Positions 17,485-25,270 of a DNA stretch of 45,366 nt are shown one piece after another (positions within the stretch are counted from its first letter, which is position 1; each line of letters opens with the position of its first letter). The stretch covers positions 1 through 45,366 of the forward strand of contig CAZRKU010000013.1 in assembly GCA_964600685.1 (NCBI GenBank), given 5' to 3'. The stretch comes from TMP-24 sp964600685 (GTDB taxonomy: Bacteria; Pseudomonadota; Alphaproteobacteria; Rhodobacterales; Rhodobacteraceae). The notes under the pieces were generated by a model that had not been told where the DNA came from, did not search any database, and was given only the letters and a program-made list of their open reading frames with translations. Made by a program: the position numbers and the translations under genes.

Positions 17485-18731
17485 CCCTTGGCCTCCGCCA
17501 GACAGTCGGCCAGCGCGGCGGCGGCCATGTCTGCATGTTCGGAACCGAAGGGCATCGGCGGGCGCAGTTTCAGGATATGCTGCTTGCGGCCGATCCGCCC
17601 GATCAGGATACCGCGCGCCTTCATCGCCTCGACAACCGCGGCGGCGGCTTCTGGCGCGGGTTCGCCCGCCTGCGCCAGTTCGACGGCATAGAACTGCCCC
17701 CGCGCCCGGACGCCCGCGATCAGCGGGTGCGACAGGGCCTGCAGCCGGTTGAGGAAATGGGCGCTGACCCGGGCGGCATGGTCGAGCAGCCCTTCCTCCT
17801 CGATCACATCCAGAACCGCCATCGCCGCCGCGCAGGACACCGGATTGCCGCCGAACGTGTTGAAATAAGCGAAGGCGTTGCGGAACGCCGCCATCACCTC
17901 GGGCCGCGCCACCACGCCGCCCACCGGATGACCGTTGCCCATCGGCTTGCCCAGCGTCACCGCATCGGGGGCAAAGCCCAGCCAGTCATGTCCCCACCAG
18001 TGGCTGCCAACCCGACCAAAGCCCGGTTGCACCTCGTCGCACAGGATCAGCCCGCCCGCCGCGCGCACCGCCGCCACCGCCGGATCGAGAAAACCGGGGG
18101 CCACATCGGGCAGGCCCTCATTGGCGAAGATCGGACAGAGGATCAGCGCCGCGAACCCGTGGCCCGACGCCTCAAGTTCGGCAACCGCCTGCCGGACGTG
18201 CCCGGCGAAGACCGCGCCGTCGCAACCCCCCGCCGCCAGACTGTCGGGCGCCGGCACGCGCCGCACATGGGCGGGCCAGCCGCCGATCGGCGGGCGGCGC
18301 GTCGACAGGTGCGACACGGCGGTCGTATTGCCGTGATAGGTATTGTCGGTCGCGATGATCCCCACCTTGCCCGTCACCGCCTGCGCCATCCTCAGCGCGA
18401 TGTCGTTCGCCTCGGATCCCGTGCAGGTCAGGATGATCTGGCTCAGGCCATGGCCGAACTTGCCGACCAGCCGTTCGCCGTAGTTCAGGATGCCTTCATG
18501 CAGATAGCGCGTGTGGGTGTTCAGCGTTGCGGCCTGCCGGGCAATCGCCTCGACCACCTTCGGGTGGCAATGGCCCAGATGCGCGACATTGTTGTAGCAA
18601 TCAAGGTAACGCCGCCCGCCCGCGTCATAAAGCCAGACCCCTTCGCCCCGCACCAGATGCAGGGGTTCGTCATAGAAGGTCGAGACATTCGGCCCCAGCA
18701 GCCGGGCGCGCCGCACCAGCAGATCATTCAT
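17481..18731 (-). CDS. Class III aminotransferase-fold phospho-lyase (AGXT2L-like)
   Basis: A 416-residue PLP enzyme of the class III (ornithine aminotransferase) fold. The PLP lysine is Lys262 (TLGKPMGNGHPVGG) and the pyridine-binding Asp is Asp232 (LILCDEVQPGFGR); TGSEAND binds phosphate. The closest animal relatives are ethanolamine-phosphate phospho-lyase and 5-phosphohydroxylysine phospho-lyase, which eliminate phosphate and ammonia to give an aldehyde. The directly coupled kinase gene downstream supports a kinase-then-lyase route. An ordinary omega-aminotransferase cannot be excluded. The start overlaps the arfB end by eight bases. Confidence 0.82.
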   Translation of the reverse strand: MNDLLVRRARLLGPNVSTFYDEPLHLVRGEGVWLYDAGGRRYLDCYNNVAHLGHCHPKVVEAIARQAATLNTHTRYLHEGILNYGERLVGKFGHGLSQIILTCTGSEANDIALRMAQAVTGKVGIIATDNTYHGNTTAVSHLSTRRPPIGGWPAHVRRVPAPDSLAAGGCDGAVFAGHVRQAVAELEASGHGFAALILCPIFANEGLPDVAPGFLDPAVAAVRAAGGLILCDEVQPGFGRVGSHWWGHDWLGFAPDAVTLGKPMGNGHPVGGVVARPEVMAAFRNAFAYFNTFGGNPVSCAAAMAVLDVIEEEGLLDHAARVSAHFLNRLQALSHPLIAGVRARGQFYAVELAQAGEPAPEAAAAVVEAMKARGILIGRIGRKQHILKLRPPMPFGSEHADMAAAALADCLAEAKG

Positions 18732-19143
18732 CGTCCACCTTCCCCCTCAATGCCTTCACTTCGCCGCGCTGGACCTTGGCCGCCAGCCGCCGCCGCTGAC
18801 TGCCGAGCGTGGGTTTCGTCGCCACCCGCCGCTTCGGCGCCACCAGTGCGGCGCGGATCAGGTCGGCCAGCCGTTCGCGCGCGATCTCGCGGTTCTGCGC
18901 CTGGCTGCGCGTGTCTTCGGCGTGGATGACGATGGCCCCTTCGATCGTCCACCGCCGCCCCGCCAGCCGCTTCAGCCGCGCCTTGACCGCCGAGGTCAGG
19001 GCCGGGCAGCGCTCCGCCTCGAACCTGAGTTCCACGGCGGTCGAGACCTTGTTCACATTCTGCCCGCCGGGGCCGGAGGCACGGATGAAACTCTCGCTCA
19101 GCTCCCATTCGGCTATCGCGATCTGATCCTTGATCCAGAGCAT
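18724..19143 (-). CDS. arfB: Alternative ribosome-rescue factor ArfB (GGQ peptidyl-tRNA hydrolase)
   Basis: A 139-residue release-factor-like protein. The catalytic GGQ is at residues 26-28 (RASGPGGQNVNKVSTAVELRF), and the C-terminal tail is rich in Lys/Arg, as needed to enter the empty mRNA channel of a stalled ribosome. It frees peptides from non-stop complexes. ATG at 19143 matches the usual ArfB N-terminus. The open frame continues upstream without a stop into a potassium-transporter remnant, so automatic annotation may call a false 278-residue fusion. No clear Shine-Dalgarno precedes the ATG. It overlaps the next gene by eight bases. Confidence 0.92.
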   Translation of the reverse strand: MLWIKDQIAIAEWELSESFIRASGPGGQNVNKVSTAVELRFEAERCPALTSAVKARLKRLAGRRWTIEGAIVIHAEDTRSQAQNREIARERLADLIRAALVAPKRRVATKPTLGSQRRRLAAKVQRGEVKALRGKVDDE

Positions 19144-19597
19144 GTGCGGGTTTGTCGCGCGCCGGGACAGGGGGGTCAAGGGGCACGGCGCGAAATGAAC
19201 GCCCCCTCGGCCCAGATGCACCTCGCCCTCGGGATAGCGCAGCCGGGGCCCCTCGCGCGTCGACAGGAGGGAGCCGATCGTCAGCGGACCGACCCGGCCG
19301 ATGAACATGATCAGGATGATCACGCTTCGGCCAAAGCCCGACAGATCGTCGGCATGGGACCGGGTCAGGCCGACGTTGCCAGGGGCGATCGCCACCTCGA
19401 AACAGATGTCGAGAAACCGTTTGTCGCCGGACAGTGTCAGAACGAACACCCCGGCGAGGACGACACCCATGCTGACGGCGATCAGCGTCACGAAGACGGT
19501 CGCCACCTTGATCCCGCCGGCGGTCGAGTCCGGCGGCCATGGTGCTGCCGAAGGCACCAAGGCCGATCACGGCGAACGTCCGGTTTTCCCTGGCCAT
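19144..19597 (-). pseudogene. Deletion remnant joining KtrA/TrkA start to TrkH/KtrB C-terminus
   Basis: From the ATG at 19597 one frame reads MARENRTFAVIGLGAFGSTM, the Rossmann N-terminus of a KtrA/TrkA potassium-channel regulator. At about 19528 homology moves to another frame beginning STAGGIKVATV, the selectivity-filter region of TrkH/KtrB, and continues through VAIAPGNVGLTR and IILIMFIGRVGPLTIG to the family C-terminus (YPEGEVHLG, about 19216). Most of ktrA and the first two-thirds of ktrB are missing. The loop after the filter also looks short, suggesting further loss. No stop closes the frame before arfB. It is a dead gene pair unless the assembly is wrong here. Confidence 0.75.
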
Positions 19598-19726
19598 GAA
19601 CACACTCCCGAACATGTGAAACCGCCCGCCGCTGTGGCAGGAAGGGCAAGTCAATACGAGCCTTGGCAGGGGCGTGCCGATTGTCCCAGCCGCCTGACAG
19701 GGCCGAACGATCCCGGTTTCCCCGGC

Positions 19727-19747
19727 TGGTTAGGTCTTGGCTAACCA
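19727..19747. promoter_or_regulatory. LysR-type box 1 (TGGTTAG-N7-CTAACCA)
   Basis: Perfect inverted repeat with two 7-base arms and a 7-base spacer, about 100 bases before the HpaB-family gene. The core TTAG-N7-CTAA contains the T-N11-A pattern of LysR regulator sites. A second copy of GGTTAG-N7-CTAA occurs at 27785-27803 before the dehydrogenase gene. The LysR gene at 26815 is the obvious candidate to bind both. Confidence 0.6.
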
Positions 19748-19848
19748 ACGGTGAGTGAATCGCTCCTTTATGGCTGGCCGCCCCGATGTCACACAGGCTG
19801 CAGGACCACGGGACCATCGCCCGCAGGGCATCACCGTTGGAGCGTCAG

Positions 19849-21372
19849 ATGATCCGCACCGGCAATCAGTATCGCGACTCGATCCGTGACGGGCGCGAAG
19901 TCCATGTGAACGGCGAAAGGGTGAAGGACGTCACCCTTCATCCGCAGTTCAAGCCGCTGGTCGACATCCGCGCCCGCATCCATGACATGAGCCACGAGGC
20001 TGCCACCCGCGAGATCATGACGGTGACGCAGGGCGGCGAGGTCAACCCGCTGGCAAATGCGCTGCCCTACAGCCAGGCCGACTGGTGGGCCAAGCGCCGC
20101 GCCGCGGATGCGGTGATGGAGGATGTGGGCGGTGTCGTCACCCGGGTGGGCGACGAGACGGTGGGCGAGATGTGGTCGCTTTTCGACGGGGCCGCAGCGC
20201 TGGCCGACATCGACCCGCAGTTCGCCGGCAACATCGCGACCCATATCGGACGCGTCCTCAAGGCCGATCCGTTCCATGTCTCGGCCAACACCGACCCGAA
20301 GGGCGACCGTTCCAGACTGCCGCAGGACCAGGATCCCGACATGCTTCTGCGCGTGGTCAGGGAAACCGACGCCGGACTGGTCGTGCGCGGGGCGAAATTC
20401 GAAACCGCCGCCGCCTATGCCAACCAGGCCTTCACCAAACCGACGATTGCCAACTGGGGCGACGAGGCGCTGTCCGACCATGCGGTCGGGTTCATCTGCG
20501 ATCTGGGCGCGCCGGGGCTGAAGTTCATCTGCCGCACCGGATTTGCCGGACGCGCGCCGCTTGAGGACTATCCGCTCGCCAGCCGCTTTGACGAGATCGA
20601 CGCGCTCGTGATCTTCGACGATGTGCTGGTCCCCTGGGAAAACGTGCTGTTCTACCGTCATACCAGCGCGGCGATGCTGGTCCGCGCGACGCTGCACCGG
20701 TACTCGGCCTTCGCCTTCGTCCAGCGCACCTTGAAGCTTGCCGACATGATGATCGGCACGGTGCTGTTCAATGTTCGCCAGACCGGTCTGGACAAGCTGC
20801 AGCCCGTTCAGGACAAGCTCGCGCAGCTCGCCGTGTACCGCGAAGGCATCAGCGCCCATCTGACCGCCGCCATCACCCTTGCCGAACGCTCCCCGGCCGG
20901 GCTGATGATGCCGAACCAGTCGCTCCTCTATGCCGGGCGGGTGCTGGCCTGTTCGCAGCTGCATGACATGATGCATGTCGCCCGCGAACTCAGCGGCGGT
21001 CAGATCTGCCTGACACCGGATGCCGCGGCCTTCCGCCATCCCGACACTGCGCCCTGGCTAGAGAAATATTATTCGATCAACGAGGAATGGGTCGCCGAAG
21101 ACCGGCGCAAGCTTCTGGCCTTCGCCCGCGACCTGCTCAATTCGGACCATGCCGGCCACAGGCTCAGCTTCCAGCTTTTCGCGCAATCGCCGCCCTATAC
21201 CCATCTTGCCGCCGTCTACCGCAACTTCGACTGGGACGGGCCGCTGGCTTTCGTCCGGCAGGCGGCAGGGCTTTCCGAAAGGGTGATGGGCGACCAGACC
21301 CTGACCTGCGGCAACAGCGCCGTATCGAAATGGTTTGCGACCGAAACCGCCAGGGGCAAGGCCGCGAAATGA
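19849..21372 (+). CDS. HpaB/PvcC-family FADH2-dependent hydroxylase
   Basis: A 507-residue protein of the 4-hydroxyphenylacetate 3-monooxygenase large-subunit family, acyl-CoA-dehydrogenase fold, using FADH2 supplied by a separate reductase. Supporting segments are TGNQYRDSIRDGREVHVNGERV at the N-terminus, the flavin region GLKFICRTG and FDDVLVPWENVLFYR, and YRNFDWDGPLAFVRQAAGLSERVMG near the end. ATG at 19849 is chosen because GGAG sits six bases upstream; the frame is open back to 19786. No HpaC-like reductase gene is in the window. It leads the catabolic cluster and lies behind LysR box 1. The substrate is unknown; the surrounding genes point to a nitrogen compound rather than hydroxyphenylacetate. 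Confidence 0.87.
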   Translation: MIRTGNQYRDSIRDGREVHVNGERVKDVTLHPQFKPLVDIRARIHDMSHEAATREIMTVTQGGEVNPLANALPYSQADWWAKRRAADAVMEDVGGVVTRVGDETVGEMWSLFDGAAALADIDPQFAGNIATHIGRVLKADPFHVSANTDPKGDRSRLPQDQDPDMLLRVVRETDAGLVVRGAKFETAAAYANQAFTKPTIANWGDEALSDHAVGFICDLGAPGLKFICRTGFAGRAPLEDYPLASRFDEIDALVIFDDVLVPWENVLFYRHTSAAMLVRATLHRYSAFAFVQRTLKLADMMIGTVLFNVRQTGLDKLQPVQDKLAQLAVYREGISAHLTAAITLAERSPAGLMMPNQSLLYAGRVLACSQLHDMMHVARELSGGQICLTPDAAAFRHPDTAPWLEKYYSINEEWVAEDRRKLLAFARDLLNSDHAGHRLSFQLFAQSPPYTHLAAVYRNFDWDGPLAFVRQAAGLSERVMGDQTLTCGNSAVSKWFATETARGKAAK

Positions 21373-21394
21373 ACCACATTCAAGGGAGGCACCG

Positions 21395-22540
21395 ATGACC
21401 CGACATGACCAGATCGCCAAGGCCCTTTCGCCGGCGGCGGAGTTGCACGCCAATGTCTCGGTGCCGTTCGGACAGGCGCGGGCGATGCCGAAATCGGTCT
21501 ATACATCGGCCGACTTCCTTGCGCTGGAGCAGAAGCACATCTTCGCGGCCGACTGGCTTTGCGCCGGCCGCGCCGAAAGCCTGCCCAATCCCGGCGACTA
21601 CCTGACGATGGACATCGCCGGCGAGCCGGTCATCGTGCTGCGCGACCGCGAAGGCACGGTCCGCGCCATGTCGAACGTCTGCCGCCACCGGATGTCGACG
21701 CTTCTGCAGGGGCGCGGCACCACCCGCGCCATCGTCTGCCCCTATCATGCCTGGACCTACAATCTCGACGGCTCGCTGCGCGGTGCCCCGGCGATGGGCC
21801 AGAACGAAAGCTTCTGCAAGGACAAGATCGGCCTGCCCGCCATCCGCTGCGAGGTCTGGCAGGGCTGGATCTTGGTCACCCTCAGCCCCGATGCGCCCAG
21901 CCCGCATCAAGCACTCAAGGCGGTCGATGATCTTGTCGGCCATCTCGACATGTCGACCTATACCGAAACCTTCCGCGAGACGTTCCGCTGGGGCACCAAC
22001 TGGAAGGTGCTGGCCGAGAATTTCATGGAAAGCTACCATCTGCCGGTCTGTCACCGGGGCACGATCGGCGGCACCTGCGACCTGAACCTGATGACCTGTC
22101 CGGAAGGGGCCGAGGCCTTCAACTACCACTGGATCGTCAAGAACGACGAGGTGCCGCTGGCGCTCGCCCATCCGTCGAACACCAGGCTTGTCGGCGACCA
22201 GCGCCGGATCACCTGGCTTCTGGCCATCTATCCGGCGCTGCTGATCACCCTGACGCCGGGATACTTCTGGTATCTCAGCCTGACGCCGGACGGACCCGGC
22301 CATGTCAACGTGCTCTTTGGCGGCGGCATGTCGGCGGACTGGATGGCCGACCCCGAGGCGGCGCGCCATCTCGAACAGGTGAAGGCCCTGCTTGACGACG
22401 TGAACATCGAGGACAAGGGCTGCACCGAGAAGGTCTATCGCGGTCTTTGCGCCGGCCTGTCGGAACCGGGGCCGCTGTCGCATCTGGAACGGCCGAACTT
22501 CGAGTTCGCCCAGTATCTCGCCCGGCGGGTGCCGGCATGA
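21395..22540 (+). CDS. Rieske non-heme iron oxygenase, alpha subunit, with bridging Glu
   Basis: A 381-residue oxygenase subunit. The Rieske [2Fe-2S] ligands are Cys96-x-His98 and Cys115-x2-His118 (CRHRM...CPYHAW). The mononuclear iron site is ENFMESYHLPVCH with His215 and His220. The residue that links the two centres, normally Asp (Asp205 in naphthalene dioxygenase), is Glu212 here. Glu at this position is known from Rieske enzymes that attack quaternary ammonium compounds such as carnitine. Strong Shine-Dalgarno (GGGAGG), 22 bases after the hydroxylase gene. Its reductase and ferredoxin are not encoded nearby. It probably hydroxylates or N-demethylates a quaternary or N-methyl substrate; this is inference from the Glu and the neighbours. 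Confidence 0.9.
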   Translation: MTRHDQIAKALSPAAELHANVSVPFGQARAMPKSVYTSADFLALEQKHIFAADWLCAGRAESLPNPGDYLTMDIAGEPVIVLRDREGTVRAMSNVCRHRMSTLLQGRGTTRAIVCPYHAWTYNLDGSLRGAPAMGQNESFCKDKIGLPAIRCEVWQGWILVTLSPDAPSPHQALKAVDDLVGHLDMSTYTETFRETFRWGTNWKVLAENFMESYHLPVCHRGTIGGTCDLNLMTCPEGAEAFNYHWIVKNDEVPLALAHPSNTRLVGDQRRITWLLAIYPALLITLTPGYFWYLSLTPDGPGHVNVLFGGGMSADWMADPEAARHLEQVKALLDDVNIEDKGCTEKVYRGLCAGLSEPGPLSHLERPNFEFAQYLARRVPA

Positions 22541-22704
22541 TCCCGAGGCGGCGCGGGTCATGTCACCCGCGGGATTGTGAGGACCGACGTCGAAAGGTTG
22601 TCATCCTTCGGGCAGGACCACGCTTGCCCATCGACAGCGAACCTCACCATTGCCGGATCCATTGATCCGATGAATGTCCAGGAATACGGGAAAAGGGCCC
22701 AGAA

Positions 22705-23979
22705 ATGTCAGTTGAGAAAATAGACACGCTGGTCGTCGGCGCGGGTCAGGCCGGCATTGCCGCGAGCGAACATCTGGGCAAGATGGGGGTGCCGCATCTT
22801 GTCCTCGAACGCAAGCGCATTGCCGAACGCTGGCGGACGGAACGCTGGGATTCTCTGGTGGCCAACGGCCCGGCCTGGCACGACCGCTTCCCCGGTCTTG
22901 GGTATGACGAGCTTCACCCTGATGCCTTTCCCGGCAAGGATCGTGTCGCGGACTATTTCGAGGCCTACGCCCGCAAGATCGCCGCACCGGTCCGCTGCGG
23001 GGTCGAGGTCCGGAGCGTGCGGCGCAACGAGGGCCGTCCCGGCTTTGTTGTCGAGACGTCCGAGGGCAGGATCGAAGCCCTGAACCTGATCTCCGCAACC
23101 GGACCGTTCCAGAAACCGGTGATGCCTGCGGTCATTCCCGCCGAAGCGGGTGTCCTGCAGATTCACTCCACCGCCTACCGCAATCCCGGGCAACTGCCCG
23201 CGGGGGCCGTGCTGGTGGTCGGCGCCGGATCGTCGGGCGCCCAGATTGCCGACGAGTTGCTGGCGGCCGGGCGGCGGGTCTATCTGTCGGTCGGCCCGCA
23301 CGACCGGCCGCCGCGGCGCTACCGCGGCCGCGATTTCGTCTGGTGGCTCGGGGTTCTGGGCAAGTGGGATGCGCCCGCGCCTCGCCCCGGAACCGAACAT
23401 GTCACGATTGCCGTGAGTGGCGCCCAAGGTGGCGACACGGTCGATTTCCGCCGTCTCGCGGCACGCGGCATGACCCTTCTGGGACGGACCGAGACCTGCC
23501 GCGACGGCAGGCTGACCTTCGCCGGCGACCTTGCCGCCAACATCGCGGCGGGTGACGCGAATTACCTGTCGGTACTCGACGAGGCGGATGCCTTTGTCCT
23601 GCGCAACGGCCTTGACCTGCCGGAGGAACCCGAGGCCCGCTTGATCGGACCCGATCCGGAATGCCTCGCCCGGCCGATCCGCGAACTGGGTCTGGACGAA
23701 GCAGGCATCACCTCGGTCATCTGGGCCACCGGATTTGCGCTCGACTTCAGCTGGCTCAAGGTCGATGCTTTCGATGAAAGCGGCAAGCCGCGCCACCAGC
23801 GGGGGGTCTCGCCCGAGGCGGGGATCTACTTCCTCGGCCTGCCCTGGCAGTCGCGGCGCGGCTCCAGCTTCATCTGGGGGGTCTGGCACGACGCGCGCCA
23901 CGTCGCCGAACATATCGCCACGCGGCGCGGTTACATGGCCTATGCCGGTGCGGCCGAGAAAAGGGCGGATGGCCGCTGA
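22705..23979 (+). CDS. Two-Rossmann flavoprotein monooxygenase-like oxidoreductase
   Basis: A 424-residue FAD/NAD(P)-binding protein related to flavin-containing monooxygenases. The FAD motif is VVGAGQAGIAASEHL at the N-terminus, and a second dinucleotide motif, VVGAGSSGAQIADELL, lies mid-protein. The C-terminal ATG-like block WATGFALDFSWL is typical of the family. It could oxygenate the substrate or an intermediate. It is less likely to serve as reductase for the two reductase-lacking oxygenases, because it has no iron-sulfur domain. It follows a 164-base gap that contains a small palindrome (22654-22669), and it has an AAAGGG ribosome site. Confidence 0.82.
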   Translation: MSVEKIDTLVVGAGQAGIAASEHLGKMGVPHLVLERKRIAERWRTERWDSLVANGPAWHDRFPGLGYDELHPDAFPGKDRVADYFEAYARKIAAPVRCGVEVRSVRRNEGRPGFVVETSEGRIEALNLISATGPFQKPVMPAVIPAEAGVLQIHSTAYRNPGQLPAGAVLVVGAGSSGAQIADELLAAGRRVYLSVGPHDRPPRRYRGRDFVWWLGVLGKWDAPAPRPGTEHVTIAVSGAQGGDTVDFRRLAARGMTLLGRTETCRDGRLTFAGDLAANIAAGDANYLSVLDEADAFVLRNGLDLPEEPEARLIGPDPECLARPIRELGLDEAGITSVIWATGFALDFSWLKVDAFDESGKPRHQRGVSPEAGIYFLGLPWQSRRGSSFIWGVWHDARHVAEHIATRRGYMAYAGAAEKRADGR

Positions 23980-24030
23980 GGCCCCGCCCACTGATACCCG
24001 ACACCAAATCCTGAAAATCCGGAGGCCGAA

Positions 24031-24444
24031 GTGGCGCATTACCGACACCGCAAGTTCAACACCAGGGACACCTACCCCGAACAGAAACTCGACAACGATC
24101 TGGCCCAGGCGGTCGTGGCGCGCGGCGCCACGATCTTCCTGCGCGGCCAGTGCCCGCAGGATCTGGACAGCGCGAAGAACATCGAGAGCCATGACCCGGT
24201 CGCGCAGACCCACAAGGTCATGCAGAACATCCGCCAGCTGGTCGAGGAATGCGGCGGCAAGATGGAACATGTCTGCAAGGTCGTGGTCTATCTGACCGAC
24301 GTGCGCCACCGCGAGGCGGTCTACCGGACGATGGGCGAATATATCAAAGGCGTGCATCCGGTCTCGACCGGGGTGGTGGTCACCGCACTCGCCCGCCCCG
24401 ACTGGCTGGTCGAGATCGACGCGACCGCCGTCATTCCCGACTGA
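24031..24444 (+). CDS. RidA/YjgF-family protein, Arg-lacking subgroup
   Basis: A 137-residue Rid-family protein with GTG start and GGAGG ribosome site. The fold signature is present: FLRGQCPQDL, HDPVAQTHKVMQNIRQLVEECGG, VVVYLTD and VEIDATAVI. In archetypal RidA the imine-hydrolysing Arg lies in the block P-x-R-S-C-V-E-V. The aligned block here is P-V-S-T-G-V-V-V, so the Arg is replaced by Ser. Enamine/imine deaminase activity of the classical kind is therefore doubtful; Rid subgroups without this Arg are often found in catabolic operons with amidases or oxygenases. It fits a step on an unstable nitrogen intermediate. Confidence 0.87.
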   Translation: MAHYRHRKFNTRDTYPEQKLDNDLAQAVVARGATIFLRGQCPQDLDSAKNIESHDPVAQTHKVMQNIRQLVEECGGKMEHVCKVVVYLTDVRHREAVYRTMGEYIKGVHPVSTGVVVTALARPDWLVEIDATAVIPD

Positions 24445-24452
24445 TCCACCTG

Positions 24453-24569
24453 CGCCGGGGGTTTCACACCCCCGGACCCCCGTGGGATATTTACCGACAG
24501 AAAATGAGCGAGCATCCATTTTCTGTCTCGAAGTATCCTCGGGGGTCCGGGGGCAGACAGCCCCCGGCG
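24453..24569. repeat. Nested palindromic element between RidA-like and DUF1028 genes
   Basis: A 117-base symmetrical element. Its core is an imperfect inverted repeat of about 37 bases (24469-24506 against 24517-24553), both arms carrying CCCCCGGACCCCCG and GACAGAAAATG, with a 10-base loop. Each outer edge has its own hairpin: CCGGGGG-N7-CCCCCGG at 24455-24475 and at 24547-24567. It lies entirely between two co-directional genes. It resembles the dispersed GC-rich palindromic elements seen between genes in Rhodobacteraceae and could fold into a large cruciform or RNA structure. It may attenuate or stabilise the operon mRNA. Confidence 0.75.
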
Positions 24570-24591
24570 CCATAGGCCAGAGGTGCGCCCC

Positions 24592-25263
24592 ATGACATTT
24601 TCGCTGATCGCCCGCTGTGCCCGCTCCGGCCAGTTCGGGATGGTGATCTCCTCCTCCTCGCCTGCCGTGGCAGCGCGCTGCGCGCATGTCCGCGCGGGCG
24701 TGGGTGCGGTCGCGAGCCAGAACGTGACAGACCCCGCACTCGGACCCCTGACGCTCGACCGGTTGGAGGCCGGGCGGGGCGCAGTTCAGGCGCTCGTCGA
24801 GGTGATGGAGGGGCGGCCGAACATTGCCTACCGTCAGCTTCTGGTCATCGACAAGGCAGGCGCGACCGCGATCCATTCGGGCGCCAATGTGCTTGGTCTT
24901 TGGGGCGAGGCGCGGGGTGCTGACTGCGCGGCAGGCGGCAACCTCCTGGCCGATGGCCGCATCCCCGCCGCGATGGTGGCCGCGTTCGAGCGGGCGGCGG
25001 GCCATCTGGGCGACCGGCTGATGGCCGCGCTCCGCGCCGGGCTTGCCGCCGGTGGCGAGGCGGGGCCGGTCCGGTCGGCGGGGCTGAAGATCGCCGACCG
25101 GCTCACCTGGCCGCTGGTCGATCTGCGTGTCGACTGGTCGGACCGGCCGATCGACGACCTTGAAACCGCGTGGCAAGTCTATCGCCCGCAGATGGCGGCT
25201 TACGTCAGCCGCGCCGAAGATCCGACGCAGGCACCGAGTTACGGTGTGCCCGGAGACGAGTGA
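24592..25263 (+). CDS. DUF1028-family protein (Ntn-hydrolase-like)
   Basis: A 223-residue DUF1028 protein. The N-terminus TFSLIARCARSGQFGMVISSSSPAVAARC is diagnostic, as are GANVLGLWGEARGADCAAGGNLL and the C-terminal LTWPLVDLRVDWSD. The family belongs to the Ntn-hydrolase superfamily and is suspected of amide or peptide hydrolysis; activity is not firmly established as far as I know. ATG at 24592 is chosen over a GTG nine bases earlier. It starts 23 bases after the palindromic element and ends eight bases before the aldehyde dehydrogenase gene. In this cluster it may hydrolyse an amide formed after ring opening. Confidence 0.87.
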   Translation: MTFSLIARCARSGQFGMVISSSSPAVAARCAHVRAGVGAVASQNVTDPALGPLTLDRLEAGRGAVQALVEVMEGRPNIAYRQLLVIDKAGATAIHSGANVLGLWGEARGADCAAGGNLLADGRIPAAMVAAFERAAGHLGDRLMAALRAGLAAGGEAGPVRSAGLKIADRLTWPLVDLRVDWSDRPIDDLETAWQVYRPQMAAYVSRAEDPTQAPSYGVPGDE

Positions 25264-25270
25264 GGACAAA

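Noticed and set aside
18724..19560. A 278-residue fusion of a membrane segment to ArfB
   Set aside because: The upstream part is the C-terminal end of TrkH/KtrB in a decayed gene and merely lacks a stop. ArfB starts naturally at MLWIKDQ (19143).
22654..22669. CGGATC-CATT-GATCCG palindrome upstream of the flavoprotein gene
   Set aside because: Only six-base arms in GC-rich DNA, with no second copy seen in the window. Too weak to call an operator.
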